A stretch of DNA of 64,000 bases from positions 62,001-126,000 of the forward strand of contig NZ_JARXVD010000016.1 of assembly GCF_029892685.1 (NCBI RefSeq), given 5' to 3'. A model generated the notes under the pieces. That model made no database searches, was not told the DNA's origin, and saw only the letters and a program-made list of their open reading frames with translations. A program made the translations under genes and the position numbers. Below, piece by piece: positions 50,664-59,381 of the stretch. This DNA comes from Mycobacterium sp. OTB74 (lineage in GTDB: Bacteria > Actinomycetota > Actinomycetes > Mycobacteriales > Mycobacteriaceae). Position 1 is the first letter of the stretch. Each line of letters opens with the position of its first letter.

Positions 50664-53609
50664 ATGGGTTCAGCGCGGTGGATCGGAAGGGTCGGGGCGT
50701 TGGCGGCGACCTTGGGCGTCGGAGACGCACTTGGCGCTGCACCTATCCCACGCCCGCCTATACGGGTGTGTTTGAGTCGTCAGGCCATCGTTGCGGCGGG
50801 CACACTTGTCGGGGCGTCGGCCATGATCTTTGCCGGGGCCGCGCCGGCAGCGGCTGATCCCGGGAGTTCTGGAGCTCAGCCACGGCTAGGCTCCGCGTCG
50901 TCCGGTCATCGACTGGGCTCTGCAACGTCCGGTCATTCTGCACCGAGCCGATCCGAGTCCGCCGTGTCCCAGGCCGAGTCCACCACAACGCCGGCGCATC
51001 GCAGCAGATCGCAGGTAATGCATCCCGGCTCCGGACTGACCGGTATTGCGTCGGGAAGCCAGAATGGTCTGAATTTCTCTGGCCGGCTGGCCGATTCGCA
51101 CCCGAACGGCTTCGGTACCGGTATGCAACTGGGCGCAGCGGCGCTAACCGGAGCTGGCTCAACCATCGCACACCGTGCCGCCGCCGCTGCGCCGGCGTCG
51201 TCGGTCTCCGCGAGCGTCGCCGTAGCACCGGCCGCACCCCCCACCGCGCAAACCTCACAGCCGACCACTTCGACCGCTGTGAAACCTCGGGATCCAGCCG
51301 CCGTTGTCACGACAGCACTGACGAATGTGCTAGCGGCGCTGACAAGCTCACTTCCAGGCAACACTCCGACGACACCCGCCAACTCACCGCTGTCCTGGAT
51401 CATGCTCGCTGCCGCACGCCGTGAGACCTCAAGCGCTCAGCTGATGCAGGACAGCGCCGCTGCCCAGGTGGTCAACGGGCCGACCACCCAAGCCAGCGCG
51501 GCCAGTACGATCACCGGCAGCGCGACGGTTGCGGCGATTGAGCAAACGACGCCGACCACTGCGACCGGATGGTTCGAGCAGTTGATCTACACCCCGATTC
51601 ATACGGCAGTCGAATCCTGGATTACCAGCAGTGTTGGTCAGCGGGTCGACAGTGTCATCAACGAGGTGACCGGGTCATATGTGATCGGCGATGGTGCCGC
51701 CGGTACGCAGGCGGATCCCAACGGCGGAGCCGGCGGGTGGTTGGCCGGCGACGGCGGTGCCGGCTGGGACAGCACCGAGTCCGGTGTGGCCGGCGGTGAC
51801 GGCGGCGCCGCCGGAATGTTGGGCACCGGCGGACGCGGCGGAGCCGGCGGTGCGGGCGCTGGCGGCGGCACAGGTGGTGCCGGCGGGTCGGTCATGGGCA
51901 TAGGCGGCGATGGGGGCGGCGGCGGTGCCGGCGCCGCTGACGGTTCGGGCGGCGACGGCGGCGCTGGTGGCGCCGCGATTGGTCTGGTGTTCGGCATCGG
52001 CGGCCACGGCGGCCGCGGCGGCGACGGCTCCAACGGCGGCAACGGCGGGGACGGCGGGGGCGGTGCAGGCCTGTTGGGCAGCGGCGGCAACGGCGGGGAC
52101 GCCGGTGACAGCGGGATCGGCGGCGACCCAATAGGACTGCCTGCACTTGGCGGCGCAGGCGGTAACGCCGGCCTGCTGGGCAGCCATGGCACCGTCGGCA
52201 AATTCGGCACCAGTACAACGTCTTTGGCGCGGGCTAGCGACTCGGGCGGATCGCTGCTGCCCATCTCGGCCACGAGCACCTGGGTCACCAACAGTGATGG
52301 GCAGGTCGTGATCCTGCACGGGGTGAACGAGGTGTACAAGGTGGCGCCTTATGAACCCGCCGCCACGGGCTTCAGCAGTGACGACGCCGCATTTTTGGCC
52401 GCCAACGGTTTCAACGTTGTGCGGCTAGGGGTGGTCTGGGCCGGCGTGGAGCCCGAGCCCGGCGTCTACGACCCCGCCTATATCGCCTCAATCGATCAGA
52501 CCGTACAAATGCTTGCCGCTCACGGAATCTACACCATCATCGACTTCCATCAAGACGAGTACAGCAGCGTCTACGGGGGCGAAGGCGCCCCGGCCTGGGC
52601 ATCGCTATCGGGAGGATTGCCCAACACCAGCCTGCCCTTCCCGCTCAACGAAATCGTCTCCCCGGCCGGAAATCATGCATGGGATGCGTTCTGGGGCAAC
52701 ACCACCGCGCCGAATGGGGCTGGGCTGGAGGACGATTACTCGCAGATGTTGGAAACCGTCGCGAGCAGTCTCAGTGGTAACTCTGGAGTGCTCGGCTACG
52801 AGATCATGAACGAACCGTACCCGGGCTCGCAAGCGCTGGCGACGGTCCTAGGCGGCAGCTTCTTCGACGCTCAAGAGCTCAATCCGTTCTATGACCAGGC
52901 GGCCTCGGCGATCAGGGCAGTCGACCCGACCTCCGCGATACTGTACGAACCGAACATCTTGTTTGAGTTCGGAGTGCCATCTCACCTCGGCACGGTTGAT
53001 ACCTCCAACACCGTCTTCTCGTACCACAACTACCTGTTCAACAGCCTGGTAGCCAGCAATGCCCAGGCGTATGCGAACGCGGCCGGTATCCCGACGTTCG
53101 TTAGCGAGCTGGGTGCCACTAATCAGGCATCGGTGATCACCCCCGCGGTGCAGGCCTCCGACAACAACCTGGCTGGTTGGACCGACTGGACCTACTCGGG
53201 CGTTGGTGACATCACGACCACCGGTCCCACGGAGTCGGAGTCGCTGGTGTACGACCCCTCGCTGCCGCCGACCGGTGCCAACGTCAACACGACCAACCTC
53301 AACTTGCTCGCCGAGCCCTACCCGCAGCTGATCTCAGGCACGCCGGGCACCTGGTCATTCAGCGGCGGCACGTTCGACTTCACCTACTCCACGGCAAAGG
53401 TAGACGGCTCGGGCGACTTCGCCGGTGGCTCGCAGACCACCATCGCGGTGCCGGCAGTGCAGTTCCCGAACGGTTACCAGGTGACGGTCACCGGCGGACA
53501 CGTGGTTTCCGCACCCAACGCGACCCAACTCGTCATCGCCTCCGATGAGGGTGCCGCTACCGTCGACGTCGTGGTGACAGCCAACACAGCCGGCGCTGCC
53601 GCGGTTTAG
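50664..53609 (+). CDS. Secreted PGRS-like protein with a GH5 endoglycoceramidase-type glycosidase domain
   Basis: 981 aa, ATG after AAAGGAG. The N-terminus (MGSARWIGRVGALAATLG) resembles PE-less PGRS proteins; a hydrophobic export segment ends at PAAADP near residue 67. Residues about 70-335 are Ser/Ala/Thr-rich, then a PGRS-like tract of GGAGG/GGDGG repeats covers about 342-508. From about residue 535 comes a glycoside hydrolase family 5 domain: ILHGVNEVYKVAPY, NVVRLGVVWAGVEPEPG, DFHQDEYSSVYGGEGAPAWA, acid/base Glu 717 in EIMNEPYPG, nucleophile Glu 815 in FVSELGATN. These match endoglycoceramidases, which cut the sugar chain from glycosphingolipids. No PE domain is present. Cell-surface or secreted location is inferred. 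Confidence 0.85.
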   Translation: MGSARWIGRVGALAATLGVGDALGAAPIPRPPIRVCLSRQAIVAAGTLVGASAMIFAGAAPAAADPGSSGAQPRLGSASSGHRLGSATSGHSAPSRSESAVSQAESTTTPAHRSRSQVMHPGSGLTGIASGSQNGLNFSGRLADSHPNGFGTGMQLGAAALTGAGSTIAHRAAAAAPASSVSASVAVAPAAPPTAQTSQPTTSTAVKPRDPAAVVTTALTNVLAALTSSLPGNTPTTPANSPLSWIMLAAARRETSSAQLMQDSAAAQVVNGPTTQASAASTITGSATVAAIEQTTPTTATGWFEQLIYTPIHTAVESWITSSVGQRVDSVINEVTGSYVIGDGAAGTQADPNGGAGGWLAGDGGAGWDSTESGVAGGDGGAAGMLGTGGRGGAGGAGAGGGTGGAGGSVMGIGGDGGGGGAGAADGSGGDGGAGGAAIGLVFGIGGHGGRGGDGSNGGNGGDGGGGAGLLGSGGNGGDAGDSGIGGDPIGLPALGGAGGNAGLLGSHGTVGKFGTSTTSLARASDSGGSLLPISATSTWVTNSDGQVVILHGVNEVYKVAPYEPAATGFSSDDAAFLAANGFNVVRLGVVWAGVEPEPGVYDPAYIASIDQTVQMLAAHGIYTIIDFHQDEYSSVYGGEGAPAWASLSGGLPNTSLPFPLNEIVSPAGNHAWDAFWGNTTAPNGAGLEDDYSQMLETVASSLSGNSGVLGYEIMNEPYPGSQALATVLGGSFFDAQELNPFYDQAASAIRAVDPTSAILYEPNILFEFGVPSHLGTVDTSNTVFSYHNYLFNSLVASNAQAYANAAGIPTFVSELGATNQASVITPAVQASDNNLAGWTDWTYSGVGDITTTGPTESESLVYDPSLPPTGANVNTTNLNLLAEPYPQLISGTPGTWSFSGGTFDFTYSTAKVDGSGDFAGGSQTTIAVPAVQFPNGYQVTVTGGHVVSAPNATQLVIASDEGAATVDVVVTANTAGAAAV

Positions 53610-53639
53610 GAGCGCGTAGCGAACGGCGGATCGTCAAGC

Positions 53640-53920
53640 GGAGTATCGTCGGCGAACTTGACCGCCTGGCCACCCAGGGCACCTACCCGACCGTGCTGCG
53701 ATGTGACAACGGACCGGAACAAGCCTGCGGCGCAAGGACTGAGTGGTCGACCGGATAGCTCGGTCTGCACTTCATCCCGCTGGGCGCACCCGCAAGGAAT
53801 GCTTAAACATCAACAGCTTCTGGTCACTGGCCCAGGCCCCGGGCAGTCATCAGCGACAGGTATCACGACTACAAATACTGCCGCCACTTAGCCCCGGGCT
53901 GCCAGCCACCCGCGGCTGAC
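53640..53920 (+). pseudogene. Remnant of an IS3-family transposase OrfB
   Basis: Pieces of the C-terminal DDE region can be read across frames: ELDRLATQGTYPTVLRCDNG (second catalytic Asp), LGLHFIPLGAP, CLNINSFWSLAQA and a degraded YHDYKYCRHLAPGCQPPA. Several frameshifts, and a gap where the catalytic Glu (ESFNSR region) should be, show it is a decayed copy, different from the two elements at 16.8-19.3 kb. Confidence 0.75.
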
Positions 53921-54069
53921 TCGGTGTCCAGCGCTCACCGGTGGTCCACAGACCAAGGATCTGGTGAATACTTCCCTTAAGCGAATCGTATTGTAGTAGT
54001 TGGCATCACGCCGCGCCGCCAAGGATCGGCGAAGGACGCAGCGATGACACCGACCGGAGCCAACTCAGC

Positions 54070-54591
54070 ATGTTCAACAACGCACACCGCGATCGCGACC
54101 CTCTGATCGCGGGTATGGTCGGCACGGCCCTCGGCGATGCCAGCACGGCTCACCCATTCGATACCGACACTGCAGCAGCGCTTTTCGCAGGCGCCGATGA
54201 CGATCCGGGGGTGCCATCTCAACCGACTCCGGAACATTGTGAACACCTAGTTGACCCGGTCCGCGCCCCCGAAAATCGGCAGCCCCTCATCGCGCTCAGA
54301 TCTATCTCCAGCCGTTCCCCAACGATCCGAGAGGCAGCGCTGGGCCTATCGAAAGTCAGAGCAGCATCGGTTTCGCTACCAATTGAGCACCAGACCACAA
54401 CCGTCGATCGCTACGACCGCCAGATCGAGGACGCGGACAGGTTCCTGCGAGATCAAACAGCGTGGGTGCGCGGATGTCGATTTATGCCACAAGTCGTCTG
54501 CGGGCACCACCCACTGCGTCGCATTCATCGCTCCCCCTGGATATCCCCGGCGGCTGACAGGACAACGTCTTATTGTCACCATATCTACTGA
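54070..54591 (+). CDS. Doubtful hypothetical ORF
   Basis: An open frame of 173 codons with weak coding character and no recognisable domain (DRYDRQIEDADRFLRDQT is the most protein-like part). No strong ribosome site. It lies between a transposase remnant and the PucR gene, in a region that otherwise looks decayed. Probably a remnant or chance ORF. Confidence 0.2.
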   Translation: MFNNAHRDRDPLIAGMVGTALGDASTAHPFDTDTAAALFAGADDDPGVPSQPTPEHCEHLVDPVRAPENRQPLIALRSISSRSPTIREAALGLSKVRAASVSLPIEHQTTTVDRYDRQIEDADRFLRDQTAWVRGCRFMPQVVCGHHPLRRIHRSPWISPAADRTTSYCHHIY

Positions 54592-54717
54592 GGCAAAAGC
54601 GATTTAGCCCATTCGCCGCACTCCTTAGGCGCCGCTACAGCGATTAAACTACGTTGATTTTTGCCATCGGCGACCGGTCGGCGGCATTAGGAACACCGAT
54701 GATGAGAGCTCACAGTG

Positions 54718-55587
54718 TTAGTGGCCGGCAGCCGAATGCGAAAGTCTGCGCGCCCACAGGGCGAAACGCGCGCGAAAGCGGTCTTCGGGGTTGTTGAGAT
54801 CCCACCCCGACGCAGTCTGGATTCGAACTAGACGAGCCGCGACTGTGCTGTGGTGTAGATAGAGCGCCTGCGCAGCCTGACGCAATGATCCCGTTCTGCA
54901 GAACGCTTCTAGCGCGGCTACGTCTGTTGCACCGCTTGACGATTCGGCTATTGCGTCGAGCACTGCGACGTCGCGGTGCTCCCGCAGCCGAGAAGGTGGC
55001 AGCTCGGCGAGAAGTTCCAGCCCACCGAGTTCGTCGTATCCAATCACCGCGTCGCCAGGATGTGCGTATTGGGTCCCGCTTGTCGGCAATGCGAATCGCG
55101 TTGCGGTGCAGGCTTGTTGCCAGGATCGATGGGCATCGGCGAGGCAGGCAGCAGCGCCCACACCGATTCGAATTCCAGCCTCCAGCCGCCCCTCAATCGC
55201 GGCGCTTCGAATGACTGCACGAATGCCCGACTCGAGGCAGCGGTACTGATCTTCGGGTTGCACCAGTACCGCGGTGAGGGCCCCGACCCGGCCGGCAACC
55301 CCTCTGCCCCGCGAGTGCAGTACGGCAGTCAACAACGACGACCCGCTGGCCAGATCCGCCCCTGCCACCGCGGACACGGCGATCGCGATCACCGGTAGAG
55401 CGGGCGCGAATCGCAGCGCCGACGCCGCGGTCAGCCGGTCGTCCGACAGGCCCTCGGCAGTCAACATCGCTGTCAGTAGGTGCGGGTCGGCCGTTTCCAC
55501 CACGGATCGACAGGCGATAGCTGAAAGATTGCTGCCCCCGGCGAATGCCGGTGAGGTTTCAAGGGGTGCGATCGATGATCTAGTCAC
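54718..55587 (-). CDS. PucR/CdaR-family transcriptional regulator
   Basis: 289 aa with a GTG start right after an in-frame TAA. The C-terminal helix-turn-helix of the PucR family is clear (LEAFCRTGSLRQAAQALYLHHSTVAARL, then W-D-L-NNPEDRFRARFALWARRL). The middle part resembles the CdaR GGDEF-like domain. The N-terminal sensor region seen in many relatives is short or missing. A small ORF with an excellent ribosome site overlaps its start by 8 bp. It lies downstream of the second mce operon on the same strand, so it may or may not regulate it. Confidence 0.8.
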   Translation of the reverse strand: MTRSSIAPLETSPAFAGGSNLSAIACRSVVETADPHLLTAMLTAEGLSDDRLTAASALRFAPALPVIAIAVSAVAGADLASGSSLLTAVLHSRGRGVAGRVGALTAVLVQPEDQYRCLESGIRAVIRSAAIEGRLEAGIRIGVGAAACLADAHRSWQQACTATRFALPTSGTQYAHPGDAVIGYDELGGLELLAELPPSRLREHRDVAVLDAIAESSSGATDVAALEAFCRTGSLRQAAQALYLHHSTVAARLVRIQTASGWDLNNPEDRFRARFALWARRLSHSAAGH

Positions 55588-55705
55588 TTATGCACCAATA
55601 GACTTTGCTGCGATCTCGTGATGCGATATCCGTGAACGAATTTGCCACTGGGGCCAGCGGCTGCCAGATCGAGGCAGCGCGCGTCAGTTCTTGGAGCCAC
55701 GACAT
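55580..55705 (-). CDS. Short ORF overlapping the start of the PucR-type regulator
   Basis: 41 codons beginning MSWLQELTRAASIW, with the strongest ribosome site in this area (GGAGGGAGG, 5 bp before ATG). Its stop lies inside the first codons of the regulator gene in another frame. It may be the true 5' end of the regulator, separated by a frameshift, or a translated leader that couples to the GTG start. No family was recognised for it alone. Confidence 0.45.
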   Translation of the reverse strand: MSWLQELTRAASIWQPLAPVANSFTDIASRDRSKVYWCISD

Positions 55706-55945
55706 CGCACCCTCCCTCCGCGGAAAACCGGCCTCGGCCCCGAGGCAGCAGTAACCGACCGTTGCCGGGATCTCGTCGCTGCGGTTGCCACAGGGCAAAC
55801 ACAATCTATAAAACGTCATTGATTTTTTAACACAGTGTGCCACGCATCACAAGCGCTGGATCGGTCCAAGCAGACGTGACAGACCGGCGGAAGTACCTGT
55901 CTTTAGGGCGTCCAGTCGCAGCCCCGCTCACGGTGATGCGGGTGA

Positions 55946-56515
55946 TCAGCTCACTTGGCGCACGGTGAGCGGCATTCTGACGGTCATCCACTCGTTTACT
56001 CCGCAGGCGCCACTTTCGCCGGTGGTCTTGTCCTCACCGGTAAACAGTGGCGAGGTGCCGGACAAGTCGGGGGTACCTTGATCGTCAGTGCGCCAGAAGC
56101 GGAACAGTTGCCGGCCTCGTGAGGTCGTGCCGTCGGGACACTGCTGCCAGTTCGGCACGAAGCGATCCGCCGACCACACCTGGTTGGGTTTGCGCAACTC
56201 TGCCGTCCAACCTTGATCGCTGGTGATAACCCCGTGGCAATCGTTAGGACCATCGCATTGGGAGGTGATGGTCCAGGTGCTGCGAACCGGCGGAATGTCT
56301 TGGTAACGCTCCCGTACCTTGGCCCACTGCCCGTCTGAATACGCGATGAATGTTCCGTTGAGGGCATAGTGATCATCGGTTGCCGCCGCATGGGGTGCTA
56401 TCGCGACCGAATTTGCGAGTACCAGCATTGCGACTGCGGCTAGGGTACGAACCCATCGTTTCCGCAACGTGTGGCAGGTGAGATCGAGGTACGCGGGCCC
56501 CAGCAAAACCGTCAT
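55946..56515 (-). CDS. Secreted Mce-associated protein, last gene of the second mce operon
   Basis: 189 aa, overlapping mceF by 4 bp (ATGA). A basic N-terminus and hydrophobic core (TLAAVAMLVLANSVAIAP) form a signal peptide with likely cleavage at HAAA-TDD near residue 46. The mature domain (HYALNGTFIAYSDGQWAKV, VRSTWTITSQCDG, SDQGWTAEL, PNWQQCPDGTTS, GESGACGVNEW) is the same family as the protein at 42780. Translational coupling to mceF strongly suggests it works with the Mce complex. No catalytic motif is visible. Confidence 0.88.
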   Translation of the reverse strand: MTVLLGPAYLDLTCHTLRKRWVRTLAAVAMLVLANSVAIAPHAAATDDHYALNGTFIAYSDGQWAKVRERYQDIPPVRSTWTITSQCDGPNDCHGVITSDQGWTAELRKPNQVWSADRFVPNWQQCPDGTTSRGRQLFRFWRTDDQGTPDLSGTSPLFTGEDKTTGESGACGVNEWMTVRMPLTVRQVS

Positions 56516-58146
56516 GTCGGCCCCGCGATGAGGTCACGCCAGCTTTTCGCGCCACCGGTGTGCGTGACGTTGGTGTCGACATACGTCCGTCCATCGGGAG
56601 CTATGTATGCCCCGGTGTGCTGGTCGTAGTGCACAATCGCGACCGACGATCCAGCTGGTGCGGCCGGGTTGTAGGCGCTTGGCGCGATCCCGCCGGCGGG
56701 TGCTCCGTCCCCAGGCACCGGCGGGGTGACGCTTAGACCGAATGGGGGCTGTTGAGCTGTCGGCACCGCATCGGGCCCGCCGGGTGGCCCGACCGGACGG
56801 GTGCTATCGGGCGAAGCCGGCGGTGCGTCTAGTGGCGGCGGTGTCCCGTTGACAGGTCCGAACAGGTGGTTGTCGCTGTTGATCCTGGAGTCAGGTGGGA
56901 CGCCCTGGGCGATCAGGTTCGGGTCGAGCGGATAGGGCCCCAAGGCGTGCTGACGTATAGCCAGGGGCATGTAGGGCTTGTCGCTGTCGCAGATCTCAAC
57001 TGTGGGCGCTCGTTTACCCGGATGACTCATGCACGGGTAGTTTCGCGCCCCGCGTACGCCGATCGGCGAATCCTGAGGAAGTTTGCAGTACAGACCATCT
57101 GGGGTGTCGATCGTAGTGGTGTCGGCCGGCGATCGCCATTGCGATGGCGGCAAGAAACCGACCGTGCACGCCGGCGGGTCGGACAAGGAAACAGCGAAGT
57201 CTCCGATCGCCATACCCGTCGGGTTATTCCCCGGGAGATACGACTGAACGTTGGCGACGTTTGGCGGCAACAAGATGAGCAGTTGTTCGATCGACGGGTG
57301 ATAAGTGACACCGATCTGTCCGATGGTCACCAGATTGGCCAGCAGGACCGGCAGTGTCGGCTTTACCTGATCAAAAAGTCGCGTCAGTTCTGTTGCGGCA
57401 CTGGGCGTCTTGCGGAGCAGGGTACGGATCTGCGGGTCGTCGTCGACGATCTGCCCGGTGATTCCCGCCAGGTGCTGCGCCCACGTACGCAATGCATCCG
57501 AGCTGTCATTTTGTCCATCGAGCAGTGGACCACTGTCGTTAATGAGCGTTTTGAGCTGTGCAGACACGTCATTGAGCCGGTTCGACATCGCAGTCGAGGA
57601 GTCGATGAGTGAGCCGAAGTCATATGCGGCACCATTGAACGCTTTGTTGGTCTCGTCCATCAGTGTGCCGATATTTCCGGTTGGCACGCTCTCAACGAGT
57701 GCGCTGAGTTTGTCGAGCATCGGCCCGGCCGGTTGCGGCATCGAATCGGGTCTGACGGTGATAGTCGAGCCGTCTTGCAGATACGGTCCGGCGTCATTTG
57801 CTGGCCATAAGTCGACGTACTGCTCCCCCACGGCGGACACACTGCGGACCCGGGCAATCGAGCTGATTGGGATGCGTGGCGAAGTATCAAGCGAAAGGGT
57901 GGCTTCCACGCGGCGGCCACCGACGACTTTGAGGTCGGTGACCTTTCCGACCTGTACGCCGCGATAGGTGACATTGCCGAATTGGTAAAGGCCGCCGGTC
58001 GTTGGCAGCTCCAGCTTCACGGTCAAGTGTCCGACACCGAGCAGCCGGGGCACCTGCAGGTACGTGTAGCACATGACACTCACACCGATGACCGACGCGA
58101 TCGTGAAAATGATCAGCTGGATTCGCACAAAGCGTGTCAGTTTCAC
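56512..58146 (-). CDS. Mce family protein MceF (second operon)
   Basis: 544 aa. N-terminal anchor (FVRIQLIIFTIASVIGVSVMC), MCE domain (VKLELPTTGGLYQFGNVTYRGVQVGKV), helical domain and a Pro/Gly/Ala-rich tail from about residue 430. Very similar along its length to the MceF at 19792, including the tail's start, so the two operons share a recent common ancestor. It overlaps mceE and the secreted-protein gene by 4 bp each. Confidence 0.93.
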   Translation of the reverse strand: MKLTRFVRIQLIIFTIASVIGVSVMCYTYLQVPRLLGVGHLTVKLELPTTGGLYQFGNVTYRGVQVGKVTDLKVVGGRRVEATLSLDTSPRIPISSIARVRSVSAVGEQYVDLWPANDAGPYLQDGSTITVRPDSMPQPAGPMLDKLSALVESVPTGNIGTLMDETNKAFNGAAYDFGSLIDSSTAMSNRLNDVSAQLKTLINDSGPLLDGQNDSSDALRTWAQHLAGITGQIVDDDPQIRTLLRKTPSAATELTRLFDQVKPTLPVLLANLVTIGQIGVTYHPSIEQLLILLPPNVANVQSYLPGNNPTGMAIGDFAVSLSDPPACTVGFLPPSQWRSPADTTTIDTPDGLYCKLPQDSPIGVRGARNYPCMSHPGKRAPTVEICDSDKPYMPLAIRQHALGPYPLDPNLIAQGVPPDSRINSDNHLFGPVNGTPPPLDAPPASPDSTRPVGPPGGPDAVPTAQQPPFGLSVTPPVPGDGAPAGGIAPSAYNPAAPAGSSVAIVHYDQHTGAYIAPDGRTYVDTNVTHTGGAKSWRDLIAGPT

Positions 58147-59381
58147 GGGCGGTCCTGTGGTGTAGCGCCGGCGCTCTGGTTCGGCGTCGTTTCCGGCGCC
58201 GATTGCCCCGATTCAGGCGCCGACCCAACTGGAACTTGTTGTTCAGTAGACGATTTCGGAGCGACTGGTGTGGTCGGTACGTGCAGTGGGTCGTTGGTGT
58301 AGGGCCTGCCGTATGGCTCGCCGGGTGCTGGGACCAGTTGAGCTGAATCGTCACCCCACCGGGTGCCTAGCATCATGGTGCGTTTGAGCCTCGGGATGGT
58401 GAGGTCGACAACCCCGAACAGGTTCATGTAGTCGCCCTTGACTCCGCGATCGATCGTGTCTTGAGCCTGCGGGAAGGTTGTTGCGGCAGCCAGCCCGATA
58501 TCGAGATAAGGTCCTACATCGGCGAGTGCCTTGAATGTTGGCGCTAGGTTGACCAAGTTCGCAATCAGGTCGTCGCGGGTGTTGGTGATTACCTGATTGC
58601 TGGTCTCACTGAAGGTGCGCAATTTGTCGAGCGCCGTGGTCAACGTTGACCGCTGCCGAATGAGCACATCGAGTGCCGGTGGTATCTCTTTCAGCGCGGT
58701 GCTTATCACATCGTTTTGGGCGGCAAGGGTTCCGGCGAGACGGTCGAGTGACCGGACGGTTGCCAGAACACTGTCTCGGTCGGAGTCCAGCCTTCCCACG
58801 AAGTCGTTGAGCCGTGTAATGAGGTCCCGAATCTGCTGCTGATGTCCGGTGAACATTTTGTTGAGCGAGTGGATAACATCACCGACCTGACCGAGGTTGC
58901 CGCCGTTGACGACGGCAGACAGTGCCAGCAACGTTTGTTCCGTGGATGGATAGGTCGAGGTCGCGGCTAGGGGCACCGTTGCCCCGGGCGGGAGCTTTCC
59001 TGTCGGGGCAACACCGGGGGGCGGGTCCACGGCCAGATGCATCGACCCCAATAAGGATGTCTGACCGACGGTGACCACGGCATTCGCCGGGATGCTGACA
59101 TCAGGGCGGACGGAAAATGTCACTGCGATGTGCCAGTTGTCGAATCGCATTGCACCGACACTGCCGACGACGACATCGTCGAGCATCACCGGTGAATTCT
59201 CTTCCAGGGTACCGATATTGGCGATCTCGGCGCGGTAGGTCACTGAGTGCGGACCGCGTCCGACGGCCCCGGGCAGCGGAAGAGAATTGATTCCTTGGAA
59301 GGTGCACCCAGTCATTGATGTCGCCGCGCATACGCAGACCGCGGTGATTGCGACCGCCTTGCTGCCGAAGGTCCGCTTCAT
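58143..59381 (-). CDS. Mce family lipoprotein MceE (second operon)
   Basis: 412 aa from MKRTFGSKAVAITAV. The lipobox is ATSMTGCTFQG with acceptor Cys at about residue 26, then INSLPLPGAVG and the MCE domain (YRAEIANIGTLEENSPVMLDDVVVGS). The long in-frame N-terminal extension overlaps mceD and was rejected. The C-terminus is Pro/Ser/Ala-rich. Counterpart of the MceE at 21387. Confidence 0.93.
   Translation of the reverse strand: MKRTFGSKAVAITAVCVCAATSMTGCTFQGINSLPLPGAVGRGPHSVTYRAEIANIGTLEENSPVMLDDVVVGSVGAMRFDNWHIAVTFSVRPDVSIPANAVVTVGQTSLLGSMHLAVDPPPGVAPTGKLPPGATVPLAATSTYPSTEQTLLALSAVVNGGNLGQVGDVIHSLNKMFTGHQQQIRDLITRLNDFVGRLDSDRDSVLATVRSLDRLAGTLAAQNDVISTALKEIPPALDVLIRQRSTLTTALDKLRTFSETSNQVITNTRDDLIANLVNLAPTFKALADVGPYLDIGLAAATTFPQAQDTIDRGVKGDYMNLFGVVDLTIPRLKRTMMLGTRWGDDSAQLVPAPGEPYGRPYTNDPLHVPTTPVAPKSSTEQQVPVGSAPESGQSAPETTPNQSAGATPQDRP

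Noticed and set aside
51690..52190. CRISPR or tandem-repeat array in the GGC-rich stretch
   Set aside because: The repeats are short, irregular and in frame, encoding Gly-Gly-X of a PGRS-like tract.
51638..52339. Long minus-strand Pro-rich frame opposite the PGRS tract
   Set aside because: Proline repeats are the mirror of the glycine repeats; no start site or domain.
50664..53609. Ordinary PE_PGRS protein
   Set aside because: No PE domain at the N-terminus, and the C-terminal 450 residues are a GH5 enzyme domain.
53977..54607. Overlapping ORFs on both strands
   Set aside because: None shows a domain or ribosome site; only the 173-codon frame is listed, at low confidence.
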